Shown here piece after piece: positions 7,573 through 16,795 of a stretch of DNA of 64,000 nt. The DNA comes from a virus. Positions within the stretch are counted from its first letter, which is position 1; every line of letters begins with the position of its first letter. Where the stretch lies: IMG/VR virus record IMGVR_UViG_3300020220_004354, positions 36,392 through 100,391 of that record; one strand, given 5' to 3'. The notes below the pieces were generated by a model. The model did no database searches, was not told where the DNA came from, and saw only the letters and a program-made list of their open reading frames with translations. The translations under genes were made by a program, and so were the position numbers.

Positions 7573-9743
7573 TCGACAGGATGCTCCACTTCATCCTTCG
7601 GACATTCTTCAAATGGTTCATTGTAAGTTTTAGCCCGATCCGTTGGTTCAATTATATCTGGAATTTCTGGTGGTATAACGGGTTCCACTTGTGCGCCCGA
7701 TGGATTCGCACATCCAGCACCAGGACCCGGAAAGACACCACAGATAAAAGCTTGGACACGAGCAGCGTTTATGGTCGTGTTAGTAAGAATATTTCTACCG
7801 ACGGTTAGTTTAGTACCACCGGCCTGCATCCGGATAGAACGCCCAGCCTTCATGAAAATATGCCCAGCGGCCTGCATATGAATATTGCGGTCTGAGACCA
7901 CTTGAACATCCGTGCTCGAATATATTATAATTTTTCCATTGCGATTAAAGATCACAATTTCACGCTTCTTCTCATCCATCCACATATACATCTTACGCTT
8001 TTTTCTGGCTCTCCAAATACCAAGTTTATAGCGTTTGGACCACCACATCCCGCGATGTTGACAGTCCACAATTTCGACCCAAGGTCCATCGCCCTTTTTA
8101 CCGTCACGGGCTTCAAGCCCTTGGTTAATCTCAGATTTACCGACCCCAGATGGATTAGCTGGACGCTCTGGCTTTGGACCCTTGTTCGCTCGCGTTTTCA
8201 GTCGCAAGTATTCGTTATCATGGTCTAATTTCAAATGATATGATGTCCGCTCTGGCTTGCGGATCATCATTGGTTTACGGCTAAATTCATTCTCTTTCAG
8301 ATTCTGCCATTTGCGAACCCAGCCTTTGCCCATTGACACCGCCATCATCATATATTGATAGCGGTCATTCAATTCTACCGATTGTCCAAGCGGCGATGCC
8401 CACATAGTGTGGTTAGCCGCATCATTTTCATTGAACTCCCAAACGAAACCACGCGGCTTTCCGCGAGCTTCTCGCATTTTAGCGGCTGGTGTGCGGCGTC
8501 CCTTAAAAAGAATCCCATTAGGACGTGGAAGTTCTCTCTTATGTGAACGCTTATCGTCGGTGCCCCGATCATCAAGGACTAGCTTCAACCCATGCCGGGT
8601 GACAATCCGAATCCATCGAGCATCTTTATTTTTCCAGTATTTGTGCTCTTCTTCGCTCAGATGCCCTTGTTCTTCGATCAAATTGCGTTTAATGAATATA
8701 TCTTCGTCGGGGTGGAATCCCTTATCATAAGCCTGAAATAACATTCCACCTTTTGTACGAATCTTAATCCATCTGAAATCATTCTTTTCTTCTTTGGATA
8801 AAATCTTCCGTGGTCCATATTCTCCTTGACGAGATTTCGATTGGATTGGTCCTTGTTGTGCCCAACCGACATCACGGCATTCAATTCTATGCCCATACCG
8901 CGTCAACATAGTCATTCGGCGTTGATCACCGAATGGCCTATCGGATCGCGGCTTATCCTCGTTCATCAGACGCTGAAGGTATAGCCATCGCTTTATCTCA
9001 AATTTTTCGTCCTCTTTGAATTTACCTTCGAATTCTCCTAATTCCCCATATTCGTCTTTCTTCCAATAATATCCCTGATCACCAAGTAATAGCATGTGGC
9101 CATACTTCGTAACCCTGGCCATATACTTCTTATCAGGATTATTAATCTCCGGCTTGCGACGCTGCTGATCAAAGTCAGCCTTTTGAACTGCATCGTGATC
9201 TGGGGGAGGTGGCTGACGATCATGTTCGTTCGGAAAGAAGCCAACAGCAGAGTGAATATCAAGACTGCCATAGCGGTCTTGCCATCCATGCATCATCGGA
9301 CGCCCGTCTTTGGGCAGATACTCCTCATCGTAGTCTGATGGCTTGTCAGCCGGTCTTCCCTCTTCATTCACACTCAGTGGTGTGACCTGAAATACTTGTG
9401 GGTATGTGTATAATTTCCGTCTTGTAGGACTAGCGAAGCCGACCCACACAGGAGCGTATGGATGTTGACGCTCAAACGTAATCCAGATCCAATCACCAAT
9501 GCACGGATGTGTGAAACGACCTGCTCTATATCCACCAAGATCATGGGCTGGAACCGCATATGGACAATCTTCTGGCTTTAAGTCGAAATCATGTATATCA
9601 GGACATTTAAATCTCACTCGATATATGTTAAGTGGATCGTTGGTTTCTACAACCAACGCCCGATAATATCCAGGAAACCGTTCCCACAGTACACGGGTAC
9701 GGTGCGAGAAAAATTTCGACCATACGACATGGATATTGTCCAT
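7569..9743 (-). CDS. Baseplate central spike, gp5 / VgrG-like, without lysozyme domain
   Basis: A protein of 724 residues. The N-terminal part (about residues 20-110) has the gp5-type OB-fold, with GDWIWITFE and YAPVWVGFASP as expected. The C-terminal 130 residues carry short repeats (IHMQAAGHIFMKAGRSIRM) typical of the intertwined triple beta-helix that pierces the outer membrane. Between them, roughly residues 215-400, are four segments of similar form (VTKYGHMLLL, LTRYGHRIEC, IRTKGGMLF, VTRHGLKLVL), which look like an expanded beta-prism. No glycosidase motif is seen, so unlike T4 gp5 it may not cut peptidoglycan itself. The C-terminal tail is Pro/Glu rich. Next to gp53-like and gp25-like genes. 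Confidence 0.87.
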   Translation of the reverse strand: MDNIHVVWSKFFSHRTRVLWERFPGYYRALVVETNDPLNIYRVRFKCPDIHDFDLKPEDCPYAVPAHDLGGYRAGRFTHPCIGDWIWITFERQHPYAPVWVGFASPTRRKLYTYPQVFQVTPLSVNEEGRPADKPSDYDEEYLPKDGRPMMHGWQDRYGSLDIHSAVGFFPNEHDRQPPPPDHDAVQKADFDQQRRKPEINNPDKKYMARVTKYGHMLLLGDQGYYWKKDEYGELGEFEGKFKEDEKFEIKRWLYLQRLMNEDKPRSDRPFGDQRRMTMLTRYGHRIECRDVGWAQQGPIQSKSRQGEYGPRKILSKEEKNDFRWIKIRTKGGMLFQAYDKGFHPDEDIFIKRNLIEEQGHLSEEEHKYWKNKDARWIRIVTRHGLKLVLDDRGTDDKRSHKRELPRPNGILFKGRRTPAAKMREARGKPRGFVWEFNENDAANHTMWASPLGQSVELNDRYQYMMMAVSMGKGWVRKWQNLKENEFSRKPMMIRKPERTSYHLKLDHDNEYLRLKTRANKGPKPERPANPSGVGKSEINQGLEARDGKKGDGPWVEIVDCQHRGMWWSKRYKLGIWRARKKRKMYMWMDEKKREIVIFNRNGKIIIYSSTDVQVVSDRNIHMQAAGHIFMKAGRSIRMQAGGTKLTVGRNILTNTTINAARVQAFICGVFPGPGAGCANPSGAQVEPVIPPEIPDIIEPTDRAKTYNEPFEECPKDEVEHPVE

Positions 9744-10082
9744 TTATTGAAGAACCTCCGGTACCACTATCGATTCAACCGGGTATTCTACCAAGTCACC
9801 CGCTCTTGGCCAATTCAACGCATTTCGAGCAGATTGATTGTCTATTGTATTATTGAAAGCGATTAATACCCAATCTAAGAGAGGCGTACCATATACTTGT
9901 TGAGAAATGAGGTCTGGACGACCTTCTACAGCAGATGTGACTCGAAAGACTCCAATATTTTCATCTGCCGGACGTTCTTTCAAAAATGAATATGACTTCC
10001 ACCTACCGAATGTTTCATGACCATCAGTGATGATCATTTCAGTCCGCGAGAATCTCGAAAAATCGTCTAATATTCCGGCCAT
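9744..10082 (-). CDS. Baseplate wedge protein, gp53-like
   Basis: A protein of 112 residues. The segment VYGTPLLDWVLIAFNN followed by WPRAGDLVEYP is the typical core of gp53-type wedge proteins, which have a LysM-like fold and clamp wedges to each other. The start is an ATG directly behind the 183-residue gene, with one base between them. The spike gene begins immediately after its stop. Family assignment rests on this core and on the gene order. Confidence 0.82.
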   Translation of the reverse strand: MAGILDDFSRFSRTEMIITDGHETFGRWKSYSFLKERPADENIGVFRVTSAVEGRPDLISQQVYGTPLLDWVLIAFNNTIDNQSARNALNWPRAGDLVEYPVESIVVPEVLQ

Positions 10083-10083
10083 A

Positions 10084-10635
10084 TTAATACCACTCTGGAA
10101 TCAATGTCTTTCGCAAGCCTTCAAGCGGTTGATCATCAACTTTAGCGGTTCCCTTTGTCCACGACGCCAGATCACACGTAATATCAGTGCGTAATGGATA
10201 AGCGTTTTCCGCTTTTCCTTTAAAAATCATTGTCTCGCTATATTTAACATCGCAAGATTTCATTCGAAAAGACATCGAAGATTCTCCTCCGATTGACCAC
10301 AATTTCAATAGGATAGCCAAATTTCTTTGCTGCTTCAGATCTTTAACTCGTTGAAAATATCCACGCAATAATCTAACTTGTGTTTTGATCTTATTAGAAT
10401 CCCAATTTCCATCATATATATAAGTTATTTGCATCGTTACTTCACGAGGCCCGGACGATGCATAAACCATAATTGGTTCGACTTGACCAGCATACGTATT
10501 TTCTTTCCACGTAGCTCTTCGATTATCACCTGTGATTTTGGGTGGAAACTGAAATTCCACTTTTGAGTTTTGTGGGAATTCAAATACGACTGCCGAAGCT
10601 AGTTTAGAGTCCGCAGGGATGAGGAGTGCTGGCAT
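10084..10635 (-). CDS. Probable baseplate / tail hub protein
   Basis: A protein of 183 residues with the pattern seen in tail proteins that sit between tube and hub: FPPKITGDNRRATWKE near the N-terminus, then GPREVTMQITYIYDG and a C-terminal beta-rich part. It lies between the tape-measure gene and the gp53-like gene, which is where contractile-tail phages often encode the tube initiator (gp48/gp54 role) or a LysM-like hub part. The specific identity is inference from position. Confidence 0.65.
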   Translation of the reverse strand: MPALLIPADSKLASAVVFEFPQNSKVEFQFPPKITGDNRRATWKENTYAGQVEPIMVYASSGPREVTMQITYIYDGNWDSNKIKTQVRLLRGYFQRVKDLKQQRNLAILLKLWSIGGESSMSFRMKSCDVKYSETMIFKGKAENAYPLRTDITCDLASWTKGTAKVDDQPLEGLRKTLIPEWY

Positions 10636-10636
10636 G

Positions 10637-13600
10637 CTACTTCGCCCAAGCGTTAAATTCTGTAGAAAGGCCCGTGTCTTTTCTAGCCATTGCTGGCAGG
10701 TATGCCTGCAATAAGCTCACAATATCTTGGATTGGACCAGATCGACTTGGTTGCAATCCTGCAACTGTCTCTTGCAGTGCTAATAACGCGACCAACTGAG
10801 CCGTACCAATAGCAGCTAAATCAGTAGAGTCGTCCTCTCCACCTTCGGAATCAGTCATTACCTGTACTGTAGTAATCGCTTCGGAACGAACTGCTTCTTG
10901 TAATCCGGCCTGCTCAGCGGCACGCATTGCAGGAATCGCTCGTGTTTGAACAGCAGTTTCCATACGATCAGCCGCTCCCTCTAAGAGAGATGCGTATTGA
11001 TCCAACATGTTCGCCAATTGGCCTACATCTTCAGCGAGAGATAATCCCTCTCCAAATTGAGAGATAGCAGTACCAAGTCGTTCTAAGACTTCAGCCAATT
11101 CATTCGCTGGGCCAGCGAATCTTCTGGTAGATTCAGCAAGCTTTCCAGACACCTGATCCAAACCAGTCGCGAGTGCATCAATATCCGGCAACGCATTCAA
11201 TGCATCAGCGGCAACATCTTTCAATTTGCTGGCAGGAATGTCTTGAATCATCTTGAAGGCTGTTGCTAATTTGAGTATGCCCTCACCAACGATCTTAATT
11301 TGTTCAATGGTGTTAGCAAATCTTGACACAGCCATCTGTAGCAATGACAGACCGAGATATATCATATATGATCCAGGCAGGATGGCCATACCAGCCTTCA
11401 ACATTTCAAGCGATGCTACAAATAGCCATGTCGAAGCTATAATTAACAACATCGATCCGTCAACAAGAACACTACCGGCAATCATCATCATTGTACCGGC
11501 CATGTACAAGTATGCCGCCGACGCCATTAGCATCAATCCGCCCGTGGTGAACAGCATACCAGCCATCACCATCAGTGTCCCAGCCATAACCATCATTAAA
11601 CCGCCAACATACATCAGTACCCCGACGCCCATCACCATTCCAGCGATCGGAACTAGCAATGCAATAGCGGTGCCCAACGCAATCGACGCGAGCAGCAATA
11701 TGAAAGATAGACCGGTCATCAGAGCAACTGCCGCTAACATTGCGATCATACCAGCCAACATCATCAAGCCACCGACGCCGATCATGACCCCGGCAGTGAA
11801 TACCATTGCAGCTACCGGTAACAGCAATGACACACCGACCGCCAGTAATGCAGCACCAATAGCAATCATGCTCGCTGCTATAAAGAATATAACACCAGCG
11901 AGCGATAAAATTAACGACGCGACCAATAGTGCTAACGCTGCTGGGACAAGTATTATTGATGCTGCAAGCAATAATACTCCAGCAACGATCGCAATACCAG
12001 CAGCGGCTATAAATATTAATGATGCTTGTAAGAATCCCGTAGCGACTTGAACAAGCTTAACCCCTGAAAGATTCTCCAAAGCAGTAGAAAGTAATACCAG
12101 TGCTGATGCAATTAACGTTAGCCCAAGACCAACGAACAACAACGCAACGCCGAGAAGCACCAAACCAGGAGCGGCAACCAATGCAGCCAAACCGAGAGCT
12201 ATCAGACCAAGAGCCAGCGTCGGCAACTGCGTCACTAGTCCGACGCTGATAACTTGGGCCATGATTTGCAGGCCCTGTGCAGCCCACATAATCCCAAGGC
12301 CCATCAGCATAGCAGCAAGGCCGACCAACAGAATTGCACCAGCAATTGCCAAAACACCGCCCGCAACAGGACCTGCAAGGTATCCCAAGCCAACTAACAT
12401 AAGCCCTAGAAGACCAATGGCGACAAGCATACCCAAGGTAACCTTAATAGCTGCCTCACCCACTTCAGCGATTGTCTTGACAGCTTGTGCGAACATCCAC
12501 GCCGCAGCACCAACCATCATTAATGCTAATCCAAGTGCCAATAATGGCAGCATAACCGGCTGGACAGATCTCCCAAGGGCGGCCAATCCTTGACCGAGGC
12601 TTTGTAGTATAATAACAATTGATTCACCGACTGCACGAGCGACAGACACCATCGCTTGAGCCATCGATGTCACTATATTAATCGCACCAGTGACTATTCC
12701 ACTAGCCGATCCCACCGCAAGTGCAAATATCGATATTCCACCAGCAGCAGCCAAGAAGACAGCACCGGCGACGACCAATACTGCTACGATGATTTTTAAA
12801 TAGGTAATATATCGTCCGAGTATCGGGATTTTTTCAAGTAAATTGATGAATTGTAAAACTTTGGTAATAACTACACTTATGGGATATAGAATTTTATTTA
12901 ATGCCGATATGAGATACATCAATCCATCAGCAACAAATTGTAATACACTACTTGACAGAGCACCAAAAGTATTCTTTAGACGTTCAAATTCGGCATATAA
13001 TGCAGCCATTGATTCTGCATATTGATTGTCCATACTATTGGACATAGTATCCATGACACGCTGGAAGTCGGCAGCCGAAGATGCCGCTCCACCAGCTTCC
13101 TTGCTGGCTTGTCTATACATATCAATTAAAGCTTTTCCCGAATCTTCATTAGCACCAATAGCCTCTAACAAGCCTATCATTGCCTTTTGTATTTGCATGC
13201 CTTGATTTGTCACAGCACCACCAGCAGCATCCATCTCAGCCTGCATAGTGCTTAATTGACTACCAATTTTCAGCAATGCAGCTTGGTAATCCTCCGCACC
13301 CTGAATCGCCATATCAGTCTGATTACCTAATGATATCCACTGCTCTGGGTTAGTCGCATTTTTTTGGAATTGGGCAATTTGTGATACCTCCCACCCATAT
13401 TGTTTAGCCATGCCGGATAAAGCGGCAAATGTCGCTTCGAATTTCTTAACTTCTTCTGTATTGCCACCAAATAGGTCTCTTAAGTCTGCGGCACTACTAG
13501 AAGTATTATTCATCAGTCGGTTGACATCATCGGCTGTCAAGCCGAATTTTCTCATTTGTTCCGTCAATCTGGCGATATGCTGCTGCAATGGTCCAGCAGT

Positions 13601-14482
13601 CAAGCCAAGTGCCCGCATTCTGGCCGTATAAATCGCCAATGTCTGGATATTCGCACCCGTAGTGCGATTAGCCATCGCCACTACTTGTGCATACTTCTCA
13701 ATTTCCTCTCGCGGTGTACGAACATCCGCAAGGGCTTTATAGGTCGCAATTGCAGTTTCAGCGGAAACACCAAGCTCAGTGGAAAGTTGTCGGGTTGACT
13801 GCAATAATAATTGCTGTGACCCATACGCTCGATAATTTGTTTGGACGAACGCTTCAGTGCCTTGATCAACCTTCGCGTAATATGCAACAGTACCAGCAAG
13901 GGCAGCCGACACACTATGCCACATATCCGCTATTGCCTTGACTGCATCTCGCTGACCACGAGCTAACTTATTACCGTGTTGTAATCCTTTGTTTCCAGCA
14001 TCGATAAACTTATTTTGATCATTGTGGCCTATATTCTTGGTAAGAATCGCTTGATGAATATCATCCAGCAATTTAACATCACGAGTATGCAACTTCAAAT
14101 GTTGTTCAAGCGATTCTGTGACTTCAGCGTAAAAGTCTACGACTTCTTCCCAAAGATCCCGTTGTTTCAATAAATTATCAAGATCTTCTTCAGTTGTTTT
14201 TTGGCTATCCGTTGTCGATCGATTGATAGAATCTAGACTAGACGCTACTTTGACCGCACTCATATCCATCTGACCAATTAAATCGGTCACATGCGTCAAA
14301 GACGTTTCGATCTGCTGAACGATATTGTTGATGTTATGAAGAGCTTTATCAGCGGCCTTTGCCATCTGCTCTTCGACAGCGGTAATAGACTCCCCAAACC
14401 GATCAAGAGTGGAGAAAGCCTCTTGAGAGTCTAATTGTAACTGAATACTCAGTGCGTATACGTTCGGGTCAACTGCTGGCAT
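10637..14482 (-). CDS. Tail tape measure protein
   Basis: A protein of 1281 residues, the longest in the window. Residues 1-200 are helical and partly coiled coil. Residues 200-520 resemble the conserved tape-measure core (alternating Ala, Gln and Leu helices). From about 540 to 1090 come many hydrophobic, Gly/Ala-rich segments that can cross a membrane, followed by an amphipathic C-terminus. It sets tail length and is ejected ahead of the DNA, often forming a channel in the host inner membrane. A GAGGA ribosome site precedes the ATG. The preceding 163 bases hold a dyad symmetry (see 14509-14541). By the usual 1.5 angstrom per residue, a tail near 190 nm is expected. Confidence 0.93.
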   Translation of the reverse strand: MPAVDPNVYALSIQLQLDSQEAFSTLDRFGESITAVEEQMAKAADKALHNINNIVQQIETSLTHVTDLIGQMDMSAVKVASSLDSINRSTTDSQKTTEEDLDNLLKQRDLWEEVVDFYAEVTESLEQHLKLHTRDVKLLDDIHQAILTKNIGHNDQNKFIDAGNKGLQHGNKLARGQRDAVKAIADMWHSVSAALAGTVAYYAKVDQGTEAFVQTNYRAYGSQQLLLQSTRQLSTELGVSAETAIATYKALADVRTPREEIEKYAQVVAMANRTTGANIQTLAIYTARMRALGLTAGPLQQHIARLTEQMRKFGLTADDVNRLMNNTSSSAADLRDLFGGNTEEVKKFEATFAALSGMAKQYGWEVSQIAQFQKNATNPEQWISLGNQTDMAIQGAEDYQAALLKIGSQLSTMQAEMDAAGGAVTNQGMQIQKAMIGLLEAIGANEDSGKALIDMYRQASKEAGGAASSAADFQRVMDTMSNSMDNQYAESMAALYAEFERLKNTFGALSSSVLQFVADGLMYLISALNKILYPISVVITKVLQFINLLEKIPILGRYITYLKIIVAVLVVAGAVFLAAAGGISIFALAVGSASGIVTGAINIVTSMAQAMVSVARAVGESIVIILQSLGQGLAALGRSVQPVMLPLLALGLALMMVGAAAWMFAQAVKTIAEVGEAAIKVTLGMLVAIGLLGLMLVGLGYLAGPVAGGVLAIAGAILLVGLAAMLMGLGIMWAAQGLQIMAQVISVGLVTQLPTLALGLIALGLAALVAAPGLVLLGVALLFVGLGLTLIASALVLLSTALENLSGVKLVQVATGFLQASLIFIAAAGIAIVAGVLLLAASIILVPAALALLVASLILSLAGVIFFIAASMIAIGAALLAVGVSLLLPVAAMVFTAGVMIGVGGLMMLAGMIAMLAAVALMTGLSFILLLASIALGTAIALLVPIAGMVMGVGVLMYVGGLMMVMAGTLMVMAGMLFTTGGLMLMASAAYLYMAGTMMMIAGSVLVDGSMLLIIASTWLFVASLEMLKAGMAILPGSYMIYLGLSLLQMAVSRFANTIEQIKIVGEGILKLATAFKMIQDIPASKLKDVAADALNALPDIDALATGLDQVSGKLAESTRRFAGPANELAEVLERLGTAISQFGEGLSLAEDVGQLANMLDQYASLLEGAADRMETAVQTRAIPAMRAAEQAGLQEAVRSEAITTVQVMTDSEGGEDDSTDLAAIGTAQLVALLALQETVAGLQPSRSGPIQDIVSLLQAYLPAMARKDTGLSTEFNAWAK

Positions 14483-14508
14483 TCAAATCCTCAGAAGGTT
14501 TTATAGGA

Positions 14509-14541
14509 TATGTTTTCCTGTGCTCAGCACATAATAACATA
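14509..14541. promoter_or_regulatory. Dyad symmetry element upstream of tape measure gene
   Basis: A symmetric element of 33 bases: TATGTT, four bases, TGTGCT, a central C, AGCACA, four bases, AACATA. Both pairs of arms are perfect inverted repeats around the same centre at 14525. It lies 27-59 bases upstream of the tape-measure start inside a gene-free gap, so it may be an operator for a dimeric regulator or fold as an RNA hairpin in the leader. No poly-T follows on the minus strand, so a terminator is less likely. Confidence 0.45.
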
Positions 14542-14589
14542 TCTACAATATCTGAGGAAAGTAATTAATTCAGCGTTCGTTCTTTAATA

Positions 14590-14601
14590 TAACATGTTAT
14601 C
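14590..14601. promoter_or_regulatory. Perfect 12-base palindrome ATAACATGTTAT
   Basis: A perfect palindrome in the same 163-base gap, containing the half-site AACAT that also forms the outer arms of the larger dyad 50 bases away. Rest of the gap (14542-14645) shows no gene. Possibly a second operator half-site; function not shown. Confidence 0.3.
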
Positions 14602-14645
14602 TGGCTGTCATTGCCACAATTGAGTTTCAGGACATCCTTGATCGC

Positions 14646-15023
14646 TTACTTGCCGAGCAATCGGTGGACTTCGTCCAGATCAACCCCAACACGCATGCCG
14701 CTGGCAAGTTTTTCACCAATGAATGCGCCCAAAGCGATAGATCCGGCTATCCCTAAGATCTCTCGGAGAGGGTTAACAGTCTGTGAGGCTTCCAACGCTA
14801 TCCTTTGCAATTCGCGTTGCTGGTATAGAATAGCTTTTCGAATCACCACACTGTCATGCGATACATTGAAACCTGGTACCAACTCCAATCGTGTATTGAA
14901 ATCAGTGATGTGGTAATTCAACTGAGGTGAATTCGACGACAAAATCGCACGAAACCATTGATCTACTTCGGCTGAAGTGATGTTGTCGTTGATTTCAGGG
15001 CTAAAATAAGGTCTGAATACCAT
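14646..15023 (-). CDS. Hypothetical tail-region protein
   Basis: A protein of 125 residues starting MVFRPYFSPE. The ATG at 15023 is preceded by GGAGGAG at good spacing and is preferred over an ATG seven codons upstream that would contain the ribosome site. The middle is amphipathic helix; residues around 92-107 (GIAGSIALGAFIGEKLASG) are glycine-rich and mildly hydrophobic. It lies between the hub gene and the tape measure, so it could be a hub or tail-tip accessory. Confidence 0.72.
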   Translation of the reverse strand: MVFRPYFSPEINDNITSAEVDQWFRAILSSNSPQLNYHITDFNTRLELVPGFNVSHDSVVIRKAILYQQRELQRIALEASQTVNPLREILGIAGSIALGAFIGEKLASGMRVGVDLDEVHRLLGK

Positions 15024-15067
15024 CGTTATACTCCTCCACCACATTGTCTCAACTTACAATATATTGG

Positions 15068-16366
15068 TTAATTTCCTCCTCCGACCTTTGTAGCATCGGC
15101 GTTCCAGTCAAATCGAGCACAGTACAAATCGGTGGTCCAATCTTTTCGAGTGACGTGATGATGGAATCCGTATACTATCCAATTTCCCGTCATCCACCAG
15201 TGAGTATCATTATCGAGTCCGCCTGGGCCTTGTGTCCATCGTATGAATATCGTGTCAACACCTAATCCATAACAATCAGACCATTCACCGTGACCAAGCA
15301 CTTCAATTTTGGTCCGTAATAATCCATGGGTGAGATTTAACCACATCCCACGCGGGCGACCATCAATATATTCATCATATCGAAGTCCAAGATCCCCAGC
15401 AGTGTAAATTTCCGGAATACTGGCAACAGACGACCATCCAACCAATGGTGGTCCCGCATCAGGAGGTTTTGTAAACGATTGCTGGTCTGTAACTCTTGCA
15501 ATTTGTTTTGTCGATGTTCGTTGGTCTTTGACGAACACAGTTTCCTCTTGCTTGTCTGTGATTCTATCCAGGTAGTGTCCCGATAATGCAGCCGCTCCTT
15601 GAGCAAGTAATTTAGTCTGCACAACTGATAATGCATTATCTGACAAGTAATCCCATTGATCAATATTCGAACGAGCTTCATCGGATCGTGATCGATAATA
15701 GGCTCTCTGACGAGATACCCATTGAGCTTGCTCTTTAATAGCCAGATTATATCCGTCTGATGCAACTAACCACTGCGTCTTCTTTTGAGTAATCGATGAT
15801 GACCAATCCACGAACGATGACAAGAACGTCTTCGGATCTTGACGCATCATCCACCACTTATTTTGGTCAGAATCAGTGGTTTTTGATACTTCAACAGTCA
15901 CCGCAGGAGCATATTTCTTAACAACATCTCTGATAACTTGATCAACACGGCCTTTCCATACCGTACCTGCCGCATCTCCCCTATTCAGAAACCAAGATGG
16001 TGGGTCCATTGCAATGAACTCAAGATTCGCAGTGTCACCACTATCACCCCTTGCTTTCAAAGAAAGCATTATAGCATATTGGACTTTAGTAGCACGTTCA
16101 GGTGCTGTTGCCTCTGGACCCCATTTAATCTGGAATTCGACTACTACCGGTTCTTGTCTGGTCTCTTTGAAGTATCCAGCTTTTATCAACATACCATGAA
16201 CGTTGAAGTGTGCATCAAACAATTCTGCCCTAATAATATACCCACCATTGATCATGGCCTTGAATTCAAACGATGAAAAGTAACTACCAAGATCAAGCTC
16301 CCCACCCGCCATGTGAAATTTAATGCGGATTTGCGGTTTGGCTTCAGCTTTTGGGATACCACCCAT
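15068..16366 (-). CDS. Baseplate hub protein, gp27 / gpD-like
   Basis: A protein of 432 residues. The N-terminal beta domains, the central helical insert (about residues 130-260, with WKGRVDQVIRDVVKKYA and DPKTFLSSFVDWSS) and the C-terminal part with VTRKDWTTDLYCARF match the plan of the hub that connects tail tube and spike (T4 gp27, P2 gpD). The trimeric hub binds the spike protein encoded at 7569-9743. GGAG lies seven bases before the ATG. The start codon overlaps the start codon of a plus-strand gene by two bases (CCATGG). Confidence 0.83.
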   Translation of the reverse strand: MGGIPKAEAKPQIRIKFHMAGGELDLGSYFSSFEFKAMINGGYIIRAELFDAHFNVHGMLIKAGYFKETRQEPVVVEFQIKWGPEATAPERATKVQYAIMLSLKARGDSGDTANLEFIAMDPPSWFLNRGDAAGTVWKGRVDQVIRDVVKKYAPAVTVEVSKTTDSDQNKWWMMRQDPKTFLSSFVDWSSSITQKKTQWLVASDGYNLAIKEQAQWVSRQRAYYRSRSDEARSNIDQWDYLSDNALSVVQTKLLAQGAAALSGHYLDRITDKQEETVFVKDQRTSTKQIARVTDQQSFTKPPDAGPPLVGWSSVASIPEIYTAGDLGLRYDEYIDGRPRGMWLNLTHGLLRTKIEVLGHGEWSDCYGLGVDTIFIRWTQGPGGLDNDTHWWMTGNWIVYGFHHHVTRKDWTTDLYCARFDWNADATKVGGGN

Positions 16367-16646
16367 GGAAATACTCCGAATTAACTATCACGCAAAAGGT
16401 AAGACCCCACGGTACTTACTATTGCTATATTTGGGCCAACGCGAAGGTAAAATTTGTGGAATCGTAACAGATACCGTAGGAGACCCAGAAAAGCAAAAGA
16501 TCATCGACAACAAGGATAGATTATCTAGTTTGCCGCTCGACAGACAACTTATATGGATCAAGGATAATTGTCCAACAGCATACCGAAACGGCTACCGAGA
16601 AATTTTCAATTCAAATCTGACTGTCGTCGAACGTCACTCGATATAA
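16365..16646 (+). CDS. Small hypothetical protein divergent from hub gene
   Basis: A protein of 93 residues (MEILRINYHA), basic, with two Cys and a helical C-terminal half. Its ATG overlaps the hub gene's ATG on the other strand. The ribosome site is weak. No known motif. It precedes the WGR gene on the same strand, separated by 149 bases. It is accepted because the frame is open, of sensible composition and fills an otherwise empty stretch. Confidence 0.55.
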   Translation: MEILRINYHAKGKTPRYLLLLYLGQREGKICGIVTDTVGDPEKQKIIDNKDRLSSLPLDRQLIWIKDNCPTAYRNGYREIFNSNLTVVERHSI

Positions 16647-16752
16647 CTCTTGATCAATTCGAGATCCGGATGCTTGCTAAAATAATATGGATTCCGAAAA
16701 TAATTAAGTATGTCATATCACTGTATTTAACCAATATAGAAGTCATCGTCAC

Positions 16753-16780
16753 ATAACATCGACGTTACCATCCTATGTTA
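16753..16780. promoter_or_regulatory. Inverted half-sites before the WGR gene
   Basis: ATAACAT at 16753-16759 faces TATGTTA at 16774-16780, just before the AGGAGG site of the WGR gene. The same half-site sequence forms the arms of the dyad upstream of the tape measure gene. The surrounding gap (16647-16795) is AT-rich with no gene. A shared regulator is only inferred. Confidence 0.3.
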
Positions 16781-16795
16781 CCAGGAGGATTTACT

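Noticed and set aside
11253-12050. Long plus-strand open frame (265 codons)
   Set aside because: Lies opposite the hydrophobic Ala/Gly-rich part of the tape measure gene; its composition (Ile, Pro, Asn, Ala, Thr) is the mirror of that gene and there is no ribosome site.
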